Part shown: positions 33,101 to 64,000 of the stretch, piece after piece
How positions within the stretch are numbered: the stretch's first letter is position 1
Layout of the letters: every line of letters begins with the position of its first letter
Assembly (NCBI RefSeq): GCF_024713975.1
Contig: NC_091099.1
Location: 17,341,501 to 17,405,500, forward strand
Length of the DNA: 64,000 nt
From: Paralichthys olivaceus
Taxonomy: Eukaryota > Chordata > Actinopteri > Pleuronectiformes > Paralichthyidae
Reading direction: 5' to 3'
Program-made: the position numbers and the translations under genes
The notes under the pieces: model-generated
What the model saw: only the letters and a program-made list of their open reading frames with translations
Told to the model about the DNA's origin: nothing
Database searches by the model: none

Positions 33101-34374
33101 TCAGGTTATGTTTTTGTTTGCATTTGTCTCACATTAGCAGGATTACACAAAACTACTCAAAAGGTTTTCAGGGGATGGGTGGACCCAAAGAAGAACACAT
33201 TTAAGTTTTAGTGTAGATCCAGGATTTTTTTCATTTTATTTAACATTGGGAGGTAGGGCAACATTTTCATTGATTTTTCAGAAGATAATTCATTATCTTG
33301 ATGGAAAAAAATCAGGCATGTTTAAGGGACAGATCTTTTAAGAGTTTGGTGCAGATCCAAATAAAAATCTGGATCTCTCTGAATGCCATTCTAGTTTCCA
33401 GGGATGGACAGTTCTGTAACTGAGTATTTCCATTTCCTGTGACCTCTGCTTCGTGACATTTCAGAGTAAAATATTGCACTTTTTGTCAAATAAAGAAATA
33501 TTTTTGTAGCAGTCATCAGATGTCTCGCTCTCTTTAAATGTTTTCACATGTGACAAATGTGCTGTTACAAAAAAAAACTACAAACTGATGGGTAAATAGA
33601 AGGTCGGGCAGTTAAATGTCCATTCAAAGTGCTTCCCCAGCAACAAATCCACCGTCTTTGAGGGATGATAAAACTGAAGGATGAACAGACAGATTCTTTG
33701 ATCTTATTCAATCACAATTTTTTCGATACATTTCCTCAAACAATTTGACTCGATTAATTAAAATCAAAATTCTACATTGCTATGATTGATTGATTAATTA
33801 AGGATCAATGTTGTTTGGTTCTAACTTGTTCCCTTCGTTACCTTGTAAAAAAAGTCCATGTCAGGCCTTCTTAACACAAACACATAATATGTAGAATTGC
33901 AATGATTTTCTGATGTTTCTCTACATTTTAAAATAATTCACCCGTGCTCTCTTGTTTGGCTGTTCTAGGCAAAGGACAGATGACAATTAACTTCTGTATT
34001 ATTGATATGACATGATATGATATGATATAATTTGACATGACATGATATGATATATTTTCCTCCTCTGTGCTTGCAGCTGAGCAGAGGCTGGTTTTGGCTG
34101 CAGACGAGCGCAGAAGAGAGTTTCACGAGGAGCAGAGGAACGAGTTTGAGAACTACGCTGAGGAGGAGCACGATGGTACGTGAACTCCTTACATCTGATG
34201 CATGCAGCAGAGGAATATGGGTTCATTCAAAGTATCCAGTTCATTCATCTGCCAGAAATCCTCTCTAATCTTCCAGAGCAAGACGAGAGGACCAGAGTGA
34301 GCACCGAGCAGTGGAGGGAGTTTCACTACGACGGGATGCATCCTCCCCACGAGTACAACCGTCACTCCACCTGA
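29668..34374 (+). CDS. ucma: Ucma / Gla-rich protein (upper zone of growth plate and cartilage matrix associated)
   Basis: Secreted cartilage matrix protein whose glutamates are gamma-carboxylated by the vitamin K-dependent carboxylase; known for calcium binding and control of mineralisation. Five exons, 29,668-29,725, 29,850-29,912, 30,012-30,107, 34,077-34,175 and 34,277-34,374, join in frame to 137 residues; human UCMA is 138. Residues 1-20 are a signal peptide ([11 protein letters not shown]). Residues 42-57 ([16 protein letters not shown]) match the family's conserved block. RRRSRR at 58-63 is a furin-type site. Residues 74-137 are Glu-rich ([10 protein letters not shown]) and end [11 protein letters not shown], like human LHPSYLYNRHHT. 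Teleosts can carry more than one ucma paralogue, and I cannot tell which this is. It converges with camk1d. Confidence 0.95.
29850..29912 (+). CDS. ucma: ucma exon 2, propeptide
   Basis: Encodes [20 protein letters not shown], a poorly conserved Ser/Thr-rich propeptide. Acceptor ACCCAG, donor GTGAGG. Human UCMA is also variable here. Confidence 0.9.
30012..30107 (+). CDS. ucma: ucma exon 3, conserved core and furin site
   Basis: Encodes [20 protein letters not shown] and on to KSQDEIN. Equivalent human sequence reads KIFMQESDASNFLKRRGKR. Acceptor CTGCAG, donor GTGAGT. Confidence 0.95.
30147..30177. repeat. (TG)n microsatellite in ucma intron 3
   Basis: About 15 uninterrupted TG units, 40 bp past exon 3. 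Confidence 0.95.
31299..31360. repeat. (CA)n tract beside a dispersed repeat
   Basis: CA run with AT and GC interruptions that leads straight into the dispersed repeat at 31,375. Confidence 0.9.
31375..31600. repeat. Fish dispersed repeat with inverted ends
   Basis: Left end CTATCTTAGTGAGGAC and right end CCTCACAAAGATATAAG are inverted copies of each other. The interior is runs of CCTAACC/CCTTAACC, which look telomere-like but are irregular. Common in teleost introns; non-coding. Confidence 0.65.
33130..33415. repeat. Dispersed repeat, copy 1
   Basis: Contains GTAGATCCAGGATTTTTTTC, a lightly degenerate TTAACATTGGGAGGTAGGGC, TTTCAGAAGATAATTCAT and GTGCAGATCCAAATAAAAATC. Related copies are at 49,570-49,870 and 63,555-63,846. 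It is a familiar non-coding teleost repeat; I cannot name its class. Confidence 0.75.
34008..34056. repeat. (GACAT/GATAT)n minisatellite before ucma exon 4
   Basis: Irregular pentamer array of TGATA and TGACA that lies in the polypyrimidine/branch region upstream of the exon 4 acceptor. Confidence 0.8.
34077..34175 (+). CDS. ucma: ucma exon 4, Gla-rich segment
   Basis: Encodes the helical Glu-rich part, [20 protein letters not shown]. It follows a 4-kb intron ending in an ATATGATATGA minisatellite 10-70 bp before the acceptor. Donor GTACGT. Confidence 0.95.
34277..34374 (+). CDS. ucma: ucma exon 5, C-terminus and stop
   Basis: Encodes [20 protein letters not shown] and ends NRHST before TGA. 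The WxxxHYDGxHP pattern is the family's C-terminal mark. Confidence 0.95.
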
Positions 34375-34606
34375 GATACAGAGAGAAAGAAGAGATGTGA
34401 TGCTGTGGAAACCAATACTTAAAAGAGAAAGAAAAGTCTTGAACTACACAGTGATGCTTGTCACCACAGACCCTGACAGCTGCAGAGTGAAAAGATCAAG
34501 CACAGAATGAAATGTTTGAACTCCTTTTTAACCCTTGTGTTGCTGATATTGGCTTTATTTCTTCATGGCCTCCCTCTGACATCACTGCTTATTGTATAAA
34601 AGCAAT

Positions 34607-34612
34607 AATAAA
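34607..34612 (+). terminator. Polyadenylation signal of ucma
   Basis: AATAAA 233 bp past the stop codon, on the coding strand. Confidence 0.7.
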
Positions 34613-34741
34613 GATTCTTCTTCTAAACATCTAAAAAAAAACTAATGAGCATAAAACTATTGAAGTGGTAACCTAAGCAGATATTCTGTGTTTGATATCT
34701 TATGGAGGATGCATGAACAAGTAGTTATTCCTTTTTTCAGG

Positions 34742-34960
34742 GCTTCAACAATTATTTTCATTATTGATTAAGTGTTTCTATTCATGATTAATTGAAATGT
34801 TTTTTGGTCTGTAAAATGTCAGAAAACTGTGTGAAATGCTCAGTCCAACAAACAGCCCCGAAGCAAAGGCAGTCAATTATTGTTTAGTCGACAAAGACAA
34901 CCAGCAAATAGTCACATCTCAGGAATTGGAACCATGATTTCCACTTGAAAGAAACTCAAG
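34742..34960. repeat. Teleost interspersed repeat (ATTATTTTCATTATTGATTAA type)
   Basis: Begins TTCAACAATTATTTTCATTA and contains TGATTAATTG and AAAATGTCAGAAAACTGTG, the hallmarks of a very common fish MITE-like repeat. Shorter relatives occur at 2,610-2,700, 9,030-9,080 and 49,265-49,370. Confidence 0.6.
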
Positions 34961-35465
34961 TGAAAAGTCAAATGATGTATTTTTAAGATGAATTAAAGCC
35001 CATATACGTAATTTTTATAAATAAATGTTTCTGAGAAACCCAAATAGACCTTTTCAGGATTATCATGCGGATGTGTTTCTAAGAATAGTAATGTTAACAT
35101 TAACCACAGATATCTTATTATAGGCCACATATCTATGAAGTCTTTTACTGCAACATGTATAAGAAATTCTCATACAATTAACATTAAAATAAACAAACTT
35201 AAACATCAGCCATAAAGTATATACTGAGTTAAATAGATATAGGGCAATTTCAAAATTCCTATACTCACATATGTTCATATTTACTCACTTGTAATGACAT
35301 AAAAATAAACAAGTAAATTATTTGAAAATCTATATACAGCTCTGCAAAAAAATAAGAAAAGATGTACTCCACTGCATTCCAGAGTCTGTTGACTTTGAAA
35401 TTTGCAGGATAAATATTCATTTATTTTAACAAATTATCTTGCAGTGGTCTCAATTTTTTTCCAGG

Positions 35466-35470
<5 letters not shown>

Positions 35471-35512
<42 letters not shown>
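35471..35512. repeat. (AT)n microsatellite
   Basis: Uninterrupted AT run of about 21 units between the convergent ucma and camk1d 3' ends. Confidence 0.95.
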
Positions 35513-35514
<2 letters not shown>

Positions 35515-37668
35515 TGTGCATATCAAATGATAACTTCTATATAAGAGATGTGTACATACCCTAACTAACTTGAAATTTACTCTCTGTCAAAGAACCAACG
35601 ACACATACGAACAAGCCTCTTTTTTTAATACATGAATCTCTACAACTCCACAGAACAATATATAATACATGCATACTGAGGGGCTTTAAATGCACCATCT
35701 GATGTTTTCTTTTGGTGGTTTTTTTTGAGAGGGAAGACAAAAATAAACACTCAAGACCCAAGCAAACTGTGTGGTTGAGATTTGTATTTACACATTCACT
35801 ATCCAACATTTTTTTAATAATTCAAGATGGCGTAGCCCTTGATACTGGGCATGTTCTGGTGTAGGGTTCCTTTTCTTCCTCCCTCGTTCGTAGGAAAATG
35901 GAGGATCCACAGAGACAATAAAAAGACAGACCCCTTCTCTTTTCTGTGTGAACGAGGGAGAGAGCGCGAGAGAGAGAGAGCAGGAGAACGAGTCTTTCTG
36001 CTAAATTCAACAGGCTGGTATGAAAGCACAGTGATTAAACACAGAGAGAGAAAGTGACCTGTTTACAGACCAGACACTCCATGAGCGGAAGCAGAGCACG
36101 ATATTTTCACCACTCAACTGTACAATATACTGACCGCACACTTCTGCCATGGGAGCAAATTTGATACATTTGCATTCATTTGTCAATTTTTCTTTTTACT
36201 GCAGACATGAATTCACACTTCAAATACGTTCTTTAAATCTGTAATTCAAGGTCTTCATTGAGGAAACATCGCCTTCAGTGTGAGTTCCATGATGTTCATA
36301 TGTTAGTAATGATGGATTTAAGGGACGAAAACATTTGTCAGCCTCAATGGCACATTAGAATATTATGCACGATTTGGAGTAATGGTGGACTTGAGGAATG
36401 AATGATTTTGACAAAAATGTCCTCAATATAACAAGGGCAACAAGAAGAAAGTGGAAAAACTGAAATCTGTTTATAAACAAATTAATTATAAGTCCAGACA
36501 TGAATGTGAACACGAAAAAGTTCTTTAAATATGCGATTCGAGGTTGTCATTGGGGCAACAATCCATTCAGTGTGAGTTACACGATGCTCATATGTTAGTA
36601 ATGATGTAATAAACAAACCCAGTGACACATTAGAATAACATGCAGGATTAGGAGGGTTTGTCTTTTCAGCTCTTTCACCTTCCTCAGCAGCAGCGTCTGG
36701 TGTTTTGGACAGATTCATGTCGGAGCACATCCCTGAGAACTGCTCACAGAGCGACAACACGTGGTCGCCCTCCTGTGGTCGAGGAGGACTTCACATGCAC
36801 GTTAAAAATAATCAATCAAACATAACAGTGATTACAAATAAGCAACTATCACATATTGTGTCTTTATCATTTAAAGCCATAACTTTTCAGTCCAGTTGAA
36901 TTTTTTTTTTACATTTACACATTTCTCAAAGTGATATTTTTAGAAAAGTCGTAATGTAAGAAAATAAATAATCCGATACATTTAGTGCAACGCGGCTGCA
37001 CCCTCAGCGTTCACACCCCATGACCACAGCCTGCTTGTGTTTCTCGTACACACACACACTTTAAAGCGAAGAAGTTACACACCACTTTTGGGGGTCATGA
37101 CCGTTTGAGCCATTGTAGCAAATACCACAGCAAATGAACGAGCAGTCAAAAAACGACGAGAAGTTCAGAGTGCAGATGATGTCACGATTACTTCACCACA
37201 ACTTGAAGCTTATGTTTCACTTATCACTCCACAGTATAGTCCTAGACAGGATATTTACACAAGGCATACAGAGGAGCGTCCAGTCTCAAGACGCTCAGTC
37301 AGAAATGACAGCAACTTCAGTGAAGAGTTTTCCCTTTAGTGTGGCACTGCACACCAGCAGGTTGTTGGTCCAACCATGATGCAGCCTGAACATGGCTTCC
37401 CTCAACAACTTCTGCTTAACTTCTCCCCCTCTGTACTTCGGGGTCTGTATGACAGTGGGAAGCCAGGCATCGAGGGGGGCGGGCTCACAGCCATGGTAAA
37501 TGGAGCTGAAACAAACGCTCCTTAAATTCCTCCCGTGTTTGGCAGAAACAAGTGGGAGGCCGCGGGATTGGCAAACTGGGCGAAGACATCGAGTCACGAG
37601 GCGTGGGATGGTTTGATCCTGTCTCAAAGCTCCGTGGTCTCCCAGCTCACCTCCCGCGGAACCTGGCG

Positions 37669-59108
<21,440 letters not shown>

Positions 59109-59110
<2 letters not shown>

Positions 59111-59143
59111 GTGTGTGTGTGCGTGTGTGTGTGTGTGTGTGTT
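59109..59143. repeat. (TG)n tract upstream of camk1d
   Basis: TG run followed by a G-rich stretch (GGTGGGGGGTGGGGGGGGTG) just beyond the CpG-rich promoter. Confidence 0.92.
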
Positions 59144-59940
59144 TGTGGTGGGGGGTGGGGGGGGTGACAGATGCATGAACGACTCAAGTGTTCGCATTGC
59201 ACCAAATCACCGGTGTCATGATCTGTCTCTGCTCACATGTCCCCATGTGAACACCAGGTCTGGTTCAACGTGTTGTAAACAAACATGCGTTCATTTTAAC
59301 AGGTGGTGAAATGTACAGGCAGGGGCGTAGCCAGGAGTTATGGGGGCTCATGTGCAGTAGGTGCACCCCCCCTTCCATTTCATTCAGTTTGATTTCTTTG
59401 GCTTCAGGTTCACATTACATTACATTTTATTTAGCTGACACTTTCATCCAAAGTGATTTCCAATAAGTCTAATTAACCATGAGGGTAAACTCAAAACAGC
59501 AAGAATCATGTAAGTACACTAGCTTCAAAAAAGCCAAACTAAAAAGTGCTACATGTAAAAGAAACTTGACTTAGACCATGTTTTTAGTCAAGCTGTAGTC
59601 GGCAGAGATGTTTAACACCAAACTGCTTCGAACCCAGTGTAAATGAGAACAACTGGTTTTGACAATTGTCTAATGTGATGCTATTCTTCTTTAAATCTGA
59701 GCTGATAAATATAAAGGAGTAAAAAGTTGGATGTTTGACACTGTACTGGATTCAAGTAAAAAGCGGCAGAAAATTGACATACTTAATTCAAGTACTTCAT
59801 AAATGTATTTAACTGCAGTATTGTAGTACATATACTTCCCACCCCTGATCCCTCAGTATGTCTATGATTGTAACTATAGGCCATTATTTCAGGTCAAGGG
59901 TGAATTAGACTGGTTAAGACAAAAATAACTGAAGCACAAT
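59144..59940. other. Spacer between dhtkd1 3' end and camk1d promoter
   Basis: No exon. At 59,327 CAGGGGCGTAGCCAGGA resembles a hAT terminal repeat, and 59,410-59,470 (CATTACATTACATTTTATTTAGCTGACAC...) is a common fish repeat. Confidence 0.55.
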
Positions 59941-59959
59941 ACACGAACATGAAAATAGA

Positions 59960-59965
59960 TTTATT
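59960..59965 (-). terminator. Polyadenylation signal of dhtkd1
   Basis: AATAAA on the minus strand (CAATAAATC context), 875 bp past the dhtkd1 stop. Choice among possible hexamers is inferred. Confidence 0.45.
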
Positions 59966-60839
59966 GAAAAATATTTCCATTTGAACATTCTGCTTGTATT
60001 TACATTAGCCCTTTAATGCCATTACTTTGAATTTAAGTACCACTTTCAACTGTGATTTCATCATTAAAACAATCAAGTACCTCTTAACCCAAATTTGTAA
60101 CATAAAATGTACAAATATGTTTAATTCATGATAGAATAAACCTACCACAGGGGTAACAAATCTTCTTGTTATTTTCAGAAACATTTCATCTCCTTAAGTA
60201 TTCAATCCAGTTAAAATACTATCATTCTTATATAAATAGTTCAAGGGTAATGCTCCGAGATGTTACACTGATATCTTTCTGTTCAGAACCGTAAAAAAAT
60301 GAACAACTCAAGATAAAATGCATGACACAATTCAATAGTTTAGAGTCCTGAAGTGTGGAGCCTGTACAGGTTTGACACAGGCACATTACAACAATCCCCA
60401 GTGCTACAAAATCCACGCTCGCCTAAAAGTGTGTTTACTACAAGGCCTTGATTCAGATCCAAACTTAATTTGCGGACGTGTTTCTTCTTACCATAGACTC
60501 TTTAATTTTGGACCAATAAAGAAAACTGTCAGGCTAAATGAGAGAAAGGGAAAAGAAGTAAACAGAAAATAGGCCTTGCCTTCAAACCACAAAAACATAA
60601 CAATTAAAACTAGAGTTATATGTGTTTAAATAAAACACTTACTGTCTTTAACACTTTAATTTGTTCCTTAAATTATTGACCAATTAGTTTCACAGTTGTG
60701 CACATCATTTAACGATCTCATGTATCTTCCGTGCAGCAGCTTCTTTAATTTAGTGATAGAAGCTGAAAAACCACAGTAGTAGAGTAGTGTTGTGTGGTGT
60801 GGTACAGAAGTTGTGTACTGGTTATTTTATCTCCCAGTC

Positions 60840-60941
60840 TTAGGAGAAGGTAGCGTTGAGGATGGCCTCCTGCTGCTGGTGATGCAGGGTCCCGATGCCG
60901 ACAGCAGGTGCAGGCAGCGCGGGTCGGCTCACTAACCGGAG
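60840..60941 (-). CDS. dhtkd1: dhtkd1 last exon
   Basis: 33 codons [20 protein letters not shown] to ILNATFS and TAA. Acceptor CCTCAG; starts in phase 0. The human end is ILAKTFA. Confidence 0.95.
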   Translation of the reverse strand, partial: LRLVSRPALPAPAVGIGTLHHQQQEAILNATFS

Positions 60942-63900
60942 CTGAGGAGGACATAGGAGTTTATTACACAGTTTATTTACAGACCATCAGGCTTTACAAT
61001 GTTGATTGTGTTATTCCAAACTCTGCTCACCTTGCAGGCCAGCTGCATCTCAAACCTGGGAGCCACAAAAGACCAGGGGCCCATGTTCTGAGGCTCCTCC
61101 TGACTCCAAACAAACTCTGTGGAGAAACGAAGGGACAACTGATTATAATACACAGTAAAGAAGGAGGTGATTCACAGTGTTTTACAGAAGGAGATCAGAG
61201 TTTCTTTTTCTTAATCTAAAGAAAAGAAATTCAGGAACAATTTTAAAACCATCTTTTAAGTTGCTTTCAATCTTTTTTAGGGTGATCGACTGTTAATAAA
61301 ATCATCTCAAATTATCTCTTTATCCCCAAAAAATCAGAAAAGACAATTTTGAGGTTCATCTCTGAGTTGTGTTTCCAAAATTGTTCACAACCTGCTTCAT
61401 GTCTGAAAGCTTGATTTTTCCTCAAGAAGCAAAATCTGCATTAAAAAAGTCTCAATATCCCTCACTACTGTTTGTGTTTTAGAAGCTTAACTGCTATGAG
61501 CACATGGTGAATTTGATGGTGACTCAGATGAGCATTGTAACATTTTGATCAACACAAATAGAAACTACTTTCTTGTAAAACCCAGCCAGACATGTGGCGG
61601 ATCCAGAGGTGACGTCAGGATTTGCTAAAACTGCCTGTAAATGAATCCTCCTTTTCCAATGGGCAGTGATTGTGGTGAGTTCATTCAGAGAAAAATACAG
61701 TTAAGAACCCAGAAATGACAAAGATTGGTGGGTGAAGAGAAGGATGTTGATTGCAGAAGTTCCTCAAGCTTGGAAAGTGTTGCACAACAAAATGAAGCAA
61801 TCCCTGACTGAAACTCATTTAGCCACTGATGACGGTTAAAGCAGCAGAAGTACTCGTTCTGCAGTCATTACCAGTATGTATGTCACATACACTGATCTAC
61901 CAGTATCTCTGGTTATTTAGTGTCAATGATAGTGGTGACCCTCAGAGGTCATCGATCATTTTTGTTCTGTTCTGGATTCGAATTTTTTTTTTTAGGATGA
62001 CAAGACAATAAAAAATGAGAATTAAAAGATAAGCCTGTGTGTAATGAATCTGTAAATTCCTCCAACTCCAGGTTTCTCTGCTTTACATTTATATTTGGAA
62101 CAAACTTCTACATCAGATTTTTATCCTAATCCCGTAAACACTTATTTCTCTTTACTATTTGGTCTTTTGTGGTTTGTTTCTTTAAATTAAATAATTTCCT
62201 TCCCCGTCTTATAAATGTCACAACATTCTTTAGCTTTATATGAAGAACTACATAATGGTTAGAGTGATATGATGTGCAAAATGGTATCGCATCAGTCAGG
62301 TGAAGCTACACTGAAGTACTTTCTGTCTACACACACTGAAGCCTGGGCTTACTTGCTATAAATGGACTGTATTTATATAAAGCTGTTTTAGTCTTAACAA
62401 CCACTCAAAGGGCTTTGCACTCATTTTCCCCCATTAACACAGCACTTCTGTATGCTGTGTGTTTTTACATCACATCATTCACACACTGATGACACAACTG
62501 TTACGAGCACATCGGGCTTCTTAACACTGCCATGTGGACTAGAGGAGATAGGGATAGAACCACCAACATTCTGGTTAGCCAAGGACCCGCTCTACCTCCT
62601 AACCCACAACATGCCCAGAAGCTAAATTAGATAGTAGCAAACCTACAGAAAACATATAGAAATGAACTAGAAAAAGACTCCAGCAAACTGCTGGAGTAAA
62701 GGTGCATGTGTACTGACTATGTGTGAGGGTGGAGCTCTGTGGAGCAGCAGGTCGGAGCTCAGTGCGAGGTCACTCTACCTTTGGCGTTGGGGTACTTGTT
62801 GAGCTCCTGCTGCAGAGCCACCAGTGGGAACGGACACAGCTCCTCCACACGCACCAGCGCTGTGTTCAGGTTTGCTGCAGATGCCTCCCTCTGTTTCAGC
62901 AGGGCGTAGTAATGCTTCCCTGAGCACAGCACCACCCTCTGGACACTGAGGGGGATTACATGACATGGGTTTATTGCATCCAACAACAAATAGTCAAAAT
63001 CCCTGCCCCAGTTTAATTCATATTGTTAGTTTGAGGACAGTGGCCTTGTGGGTGACCTGCAGGAAGAAGATCTCACTCGAGTGTGGGAGAGGATTACCTG
63101 CATGATACTGCTACTAGCCACAGTAAGGTAGAGACTTATAATAGTCCAGGTGAGCTTAGGATGCAGCAGAACAGTATTAGGCAACTGTGTATTATGTTCA
63201 CTGCTGCAGAGGAAACTTCCTGTTTATGAAGTTCACCACATCGTTTTCATCAGCAGAGCAGTCTGAACCGTTAGTTGAGTTACGAGCTGCACTAAATTAT
63301 TTGAGTTATAACGATTCAGGGCCCAAAAGGGGAAACATGTTCTCACTCACTGATGTTTAAACTTGATGCTTGGAATGAGACGTGATTGGTTGAATATGGC
63401 CGACTGTTTTGAACTGTTTCTCTGTGCAGCATCAAAACAACAGGGCTGTTTTAAAGTAACATCTAAAGTCAGATTGATTTATTATCTTTATCTTAGCTGA
63501 CACTGTTAATATATGATATGATGCACATAGATGAAGATTTGTGTTTTCATCAGCGTTAACTTATCTGTTAGTCAGCAGTATTACACAAAAAGGGAAGAAT
63601 TCAGTTTCGGTGTGGATCTAGGATTTCTTATTTTTCACTTTCTGTAAACTTTCCATTGATTTCTCAGAGAATAATTCATGGATCTTGATGAAAACAACCA
63701 GACGTGTGTAGGGGCCTGATATCTATGAGTGTGTGCAATGTGGTGCAGATCCAAATAGAAATCCAGATCTAGTGAATTTAAATTTTGGTTACATAAGGCA
63801 ACTGTTAGGCCTTAGTGGAGGTATGAACTCTACTGAGTGACACTAGTTCCTTCTGTAATTATCAGCTCTGACCTCTTAGTGATCTCTCCATTACATTACC

Positions 63901-64000
63901 TTAAAACACACATATTGAATCTATTTCAGTCCTTAAATCCCAACCACGTTTCAACACAAAGTGACACCCGCACTTTAATGTAGGTCACTTACAGGATGCT
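60840..64000 (-). CDS. dhtkd1: DHTKD1, 2-oxoadipate dehydrogenase E1, C-terminal part
   Basis: Mitochondrial thiamine-diphosphate enzyme that decarboxylates 2-oxoadipate in lysine and tryptophan breakdown, as the E1 part of the 2-oxoadipate dehydrogenase complex. Only the 3' end is in the window: exons 62,779-62,945, 61,031-61,116 and 60,840-60,941 join in frame, with a possible exon end at 63,993-64,000. They encode [17 protein letters not shown]..., [30 protein letters not shown] and [19 protein letters not shown], ending NATFS. Human DHTKD1 reads [43 protein letters not shown] and RLVGRPPLPVPAVGIGT. OGDH was considered; its C-terminus (GR ... ATGN) differs. The gene continues rightwards outside the window. 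Confidence 0.95.
61031..61116 (-). CDS. dhtkd1: dhtkd1 penultimate exon
   Basis: Encodes [20 protein letters not shown] then FEMQLACK. The SQEEPxNMGxW block is a strong 2-oxoacid E1 marker. Acceptor CCACAG, donor GTGAGC. Confidence 0.96.
62362..62612. repeat. Teleost interspersed repeat in dhtkd1 intron
   Basis: Begins ATGGACTGTATTTATATAAA, continues CAACCACTCAAAGGGCTTTG and ends CATTCTGGTTAGCCAAGGAC CCGCTCTACCTCCTAACCCAC. Very common in fish genomes; non-coding. Confidence 0.8.
62779..62945 (-). CDS. dhtkd1: dhtkd1 third-last exon
   Basis: 55 codons: [20 protein letters not shown], then [10 protein letters not shown] and NKYPNAK. Acceptor CCCTCAG, donor GTAGAG; the split codon makes Glu before FVWSQ. 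Confidence 0.95.
63555..63846. repeat. Dispersed repeat, copy 3
   Basis: Most complete copy: TGTGGATCTAGGATTTCTTA, ATTTCTCAGAGAATAATTCA, GTGCAGATCCAAATAGAAATC and the end GGAGGTATGAACTCTACTGAG. Confidence 0.78.
63993..64000 (-). CDS. dhtkd1: Possible dhtkd1 exon end at the window edge
   Basis: On the minus strand AGCATCCT is followed by GTAAGTGA, a strong donor, and two trailing bases fit the phase of the next exon. Only eight bases are in view, so the call rests on the donor and phase. Confidence 0.4.

Larger units (their letters stand above)
34620..37660. other. Convergent intergenic region, probably includes the camk1d 3' UTR
   Basis: No exon seen. ucma reads in from the left and camk1d from the right. 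Two related ~60-bp pieces at 36,255-36,355 and 36,535-36,640 (CAGTGTGAGTTCCATGATGTTCATATGTTAGTAATGATG-like) indicate a local duplication. Where the camk1d 3' UTR ends cannot be read from the sequence. Confidence 0.5.

Overview
The window looks like nuclear DNA from a ray-finned fish, most likely a spiny-rayed teleost. It is AT-leaning, full of (CA)n/(TG)n tracts, small inverted-repeat transposons and LINE debris, and its genes are split into short exons with GT..AG borders. I identified genes by translating candidate exons by eye and checking that splice phases join; no database was searched.

Layout. 1-10,900: no coding exon I can support; microsatellites and a CpG-rich, promoter-like stretch near 10.1-10.8 kb. 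10,960-21,510 (minus strand): a USP37-type ubiquitin-specific protease gene. Its eight catalytic-domain exons lie at 12,071-14,358. Upstream of them is a tandem array of five ~1.33-kb units, each carrying the same three small exons, then two further exons at 20,798-21,506. All 25 exons join in one frame (894 codons plus stop); the first exon was not found. 21,600-28,460: LINE debris and a second, dead copy of the protease gene, broken by a truncated catalytic exon, a 1-nt frameshift, a lost splice acceptor and a 3-kb block carrying a decayed, internally duplicated retroviral env. 29,668-34,374 (plus): ucma, complete in five exons, encoding the secreted cartilage Gla-rich protein. 37,669-58,613 (minus): camk1d, complete in eleven exons, 412 residues, with a ~12-kb first intron. 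59,960-64,000 (minus): the 3' end of dhtkd1.

camk1d and ucma converge tail to tail; dhtkd1 and camk1d run in the same direction. DHTKD1, CAMK1D and UCMA are also neighbours on human chromosome 10p, so this part is conserved synteny. The USP37-like block looks like lineage-specific material added beside ucma.

The most unusual feature is the exon array. Each unit adds 76-77 residues without disturbing the frame because the three-exon set starts and ends in the same intron phase. The units alternate between two sequence types, like a higher-order satellite repeat. The gene therefore seems to lengthen its protein by unequal exchange of a 1.3-2.7 kb DNA repeat.
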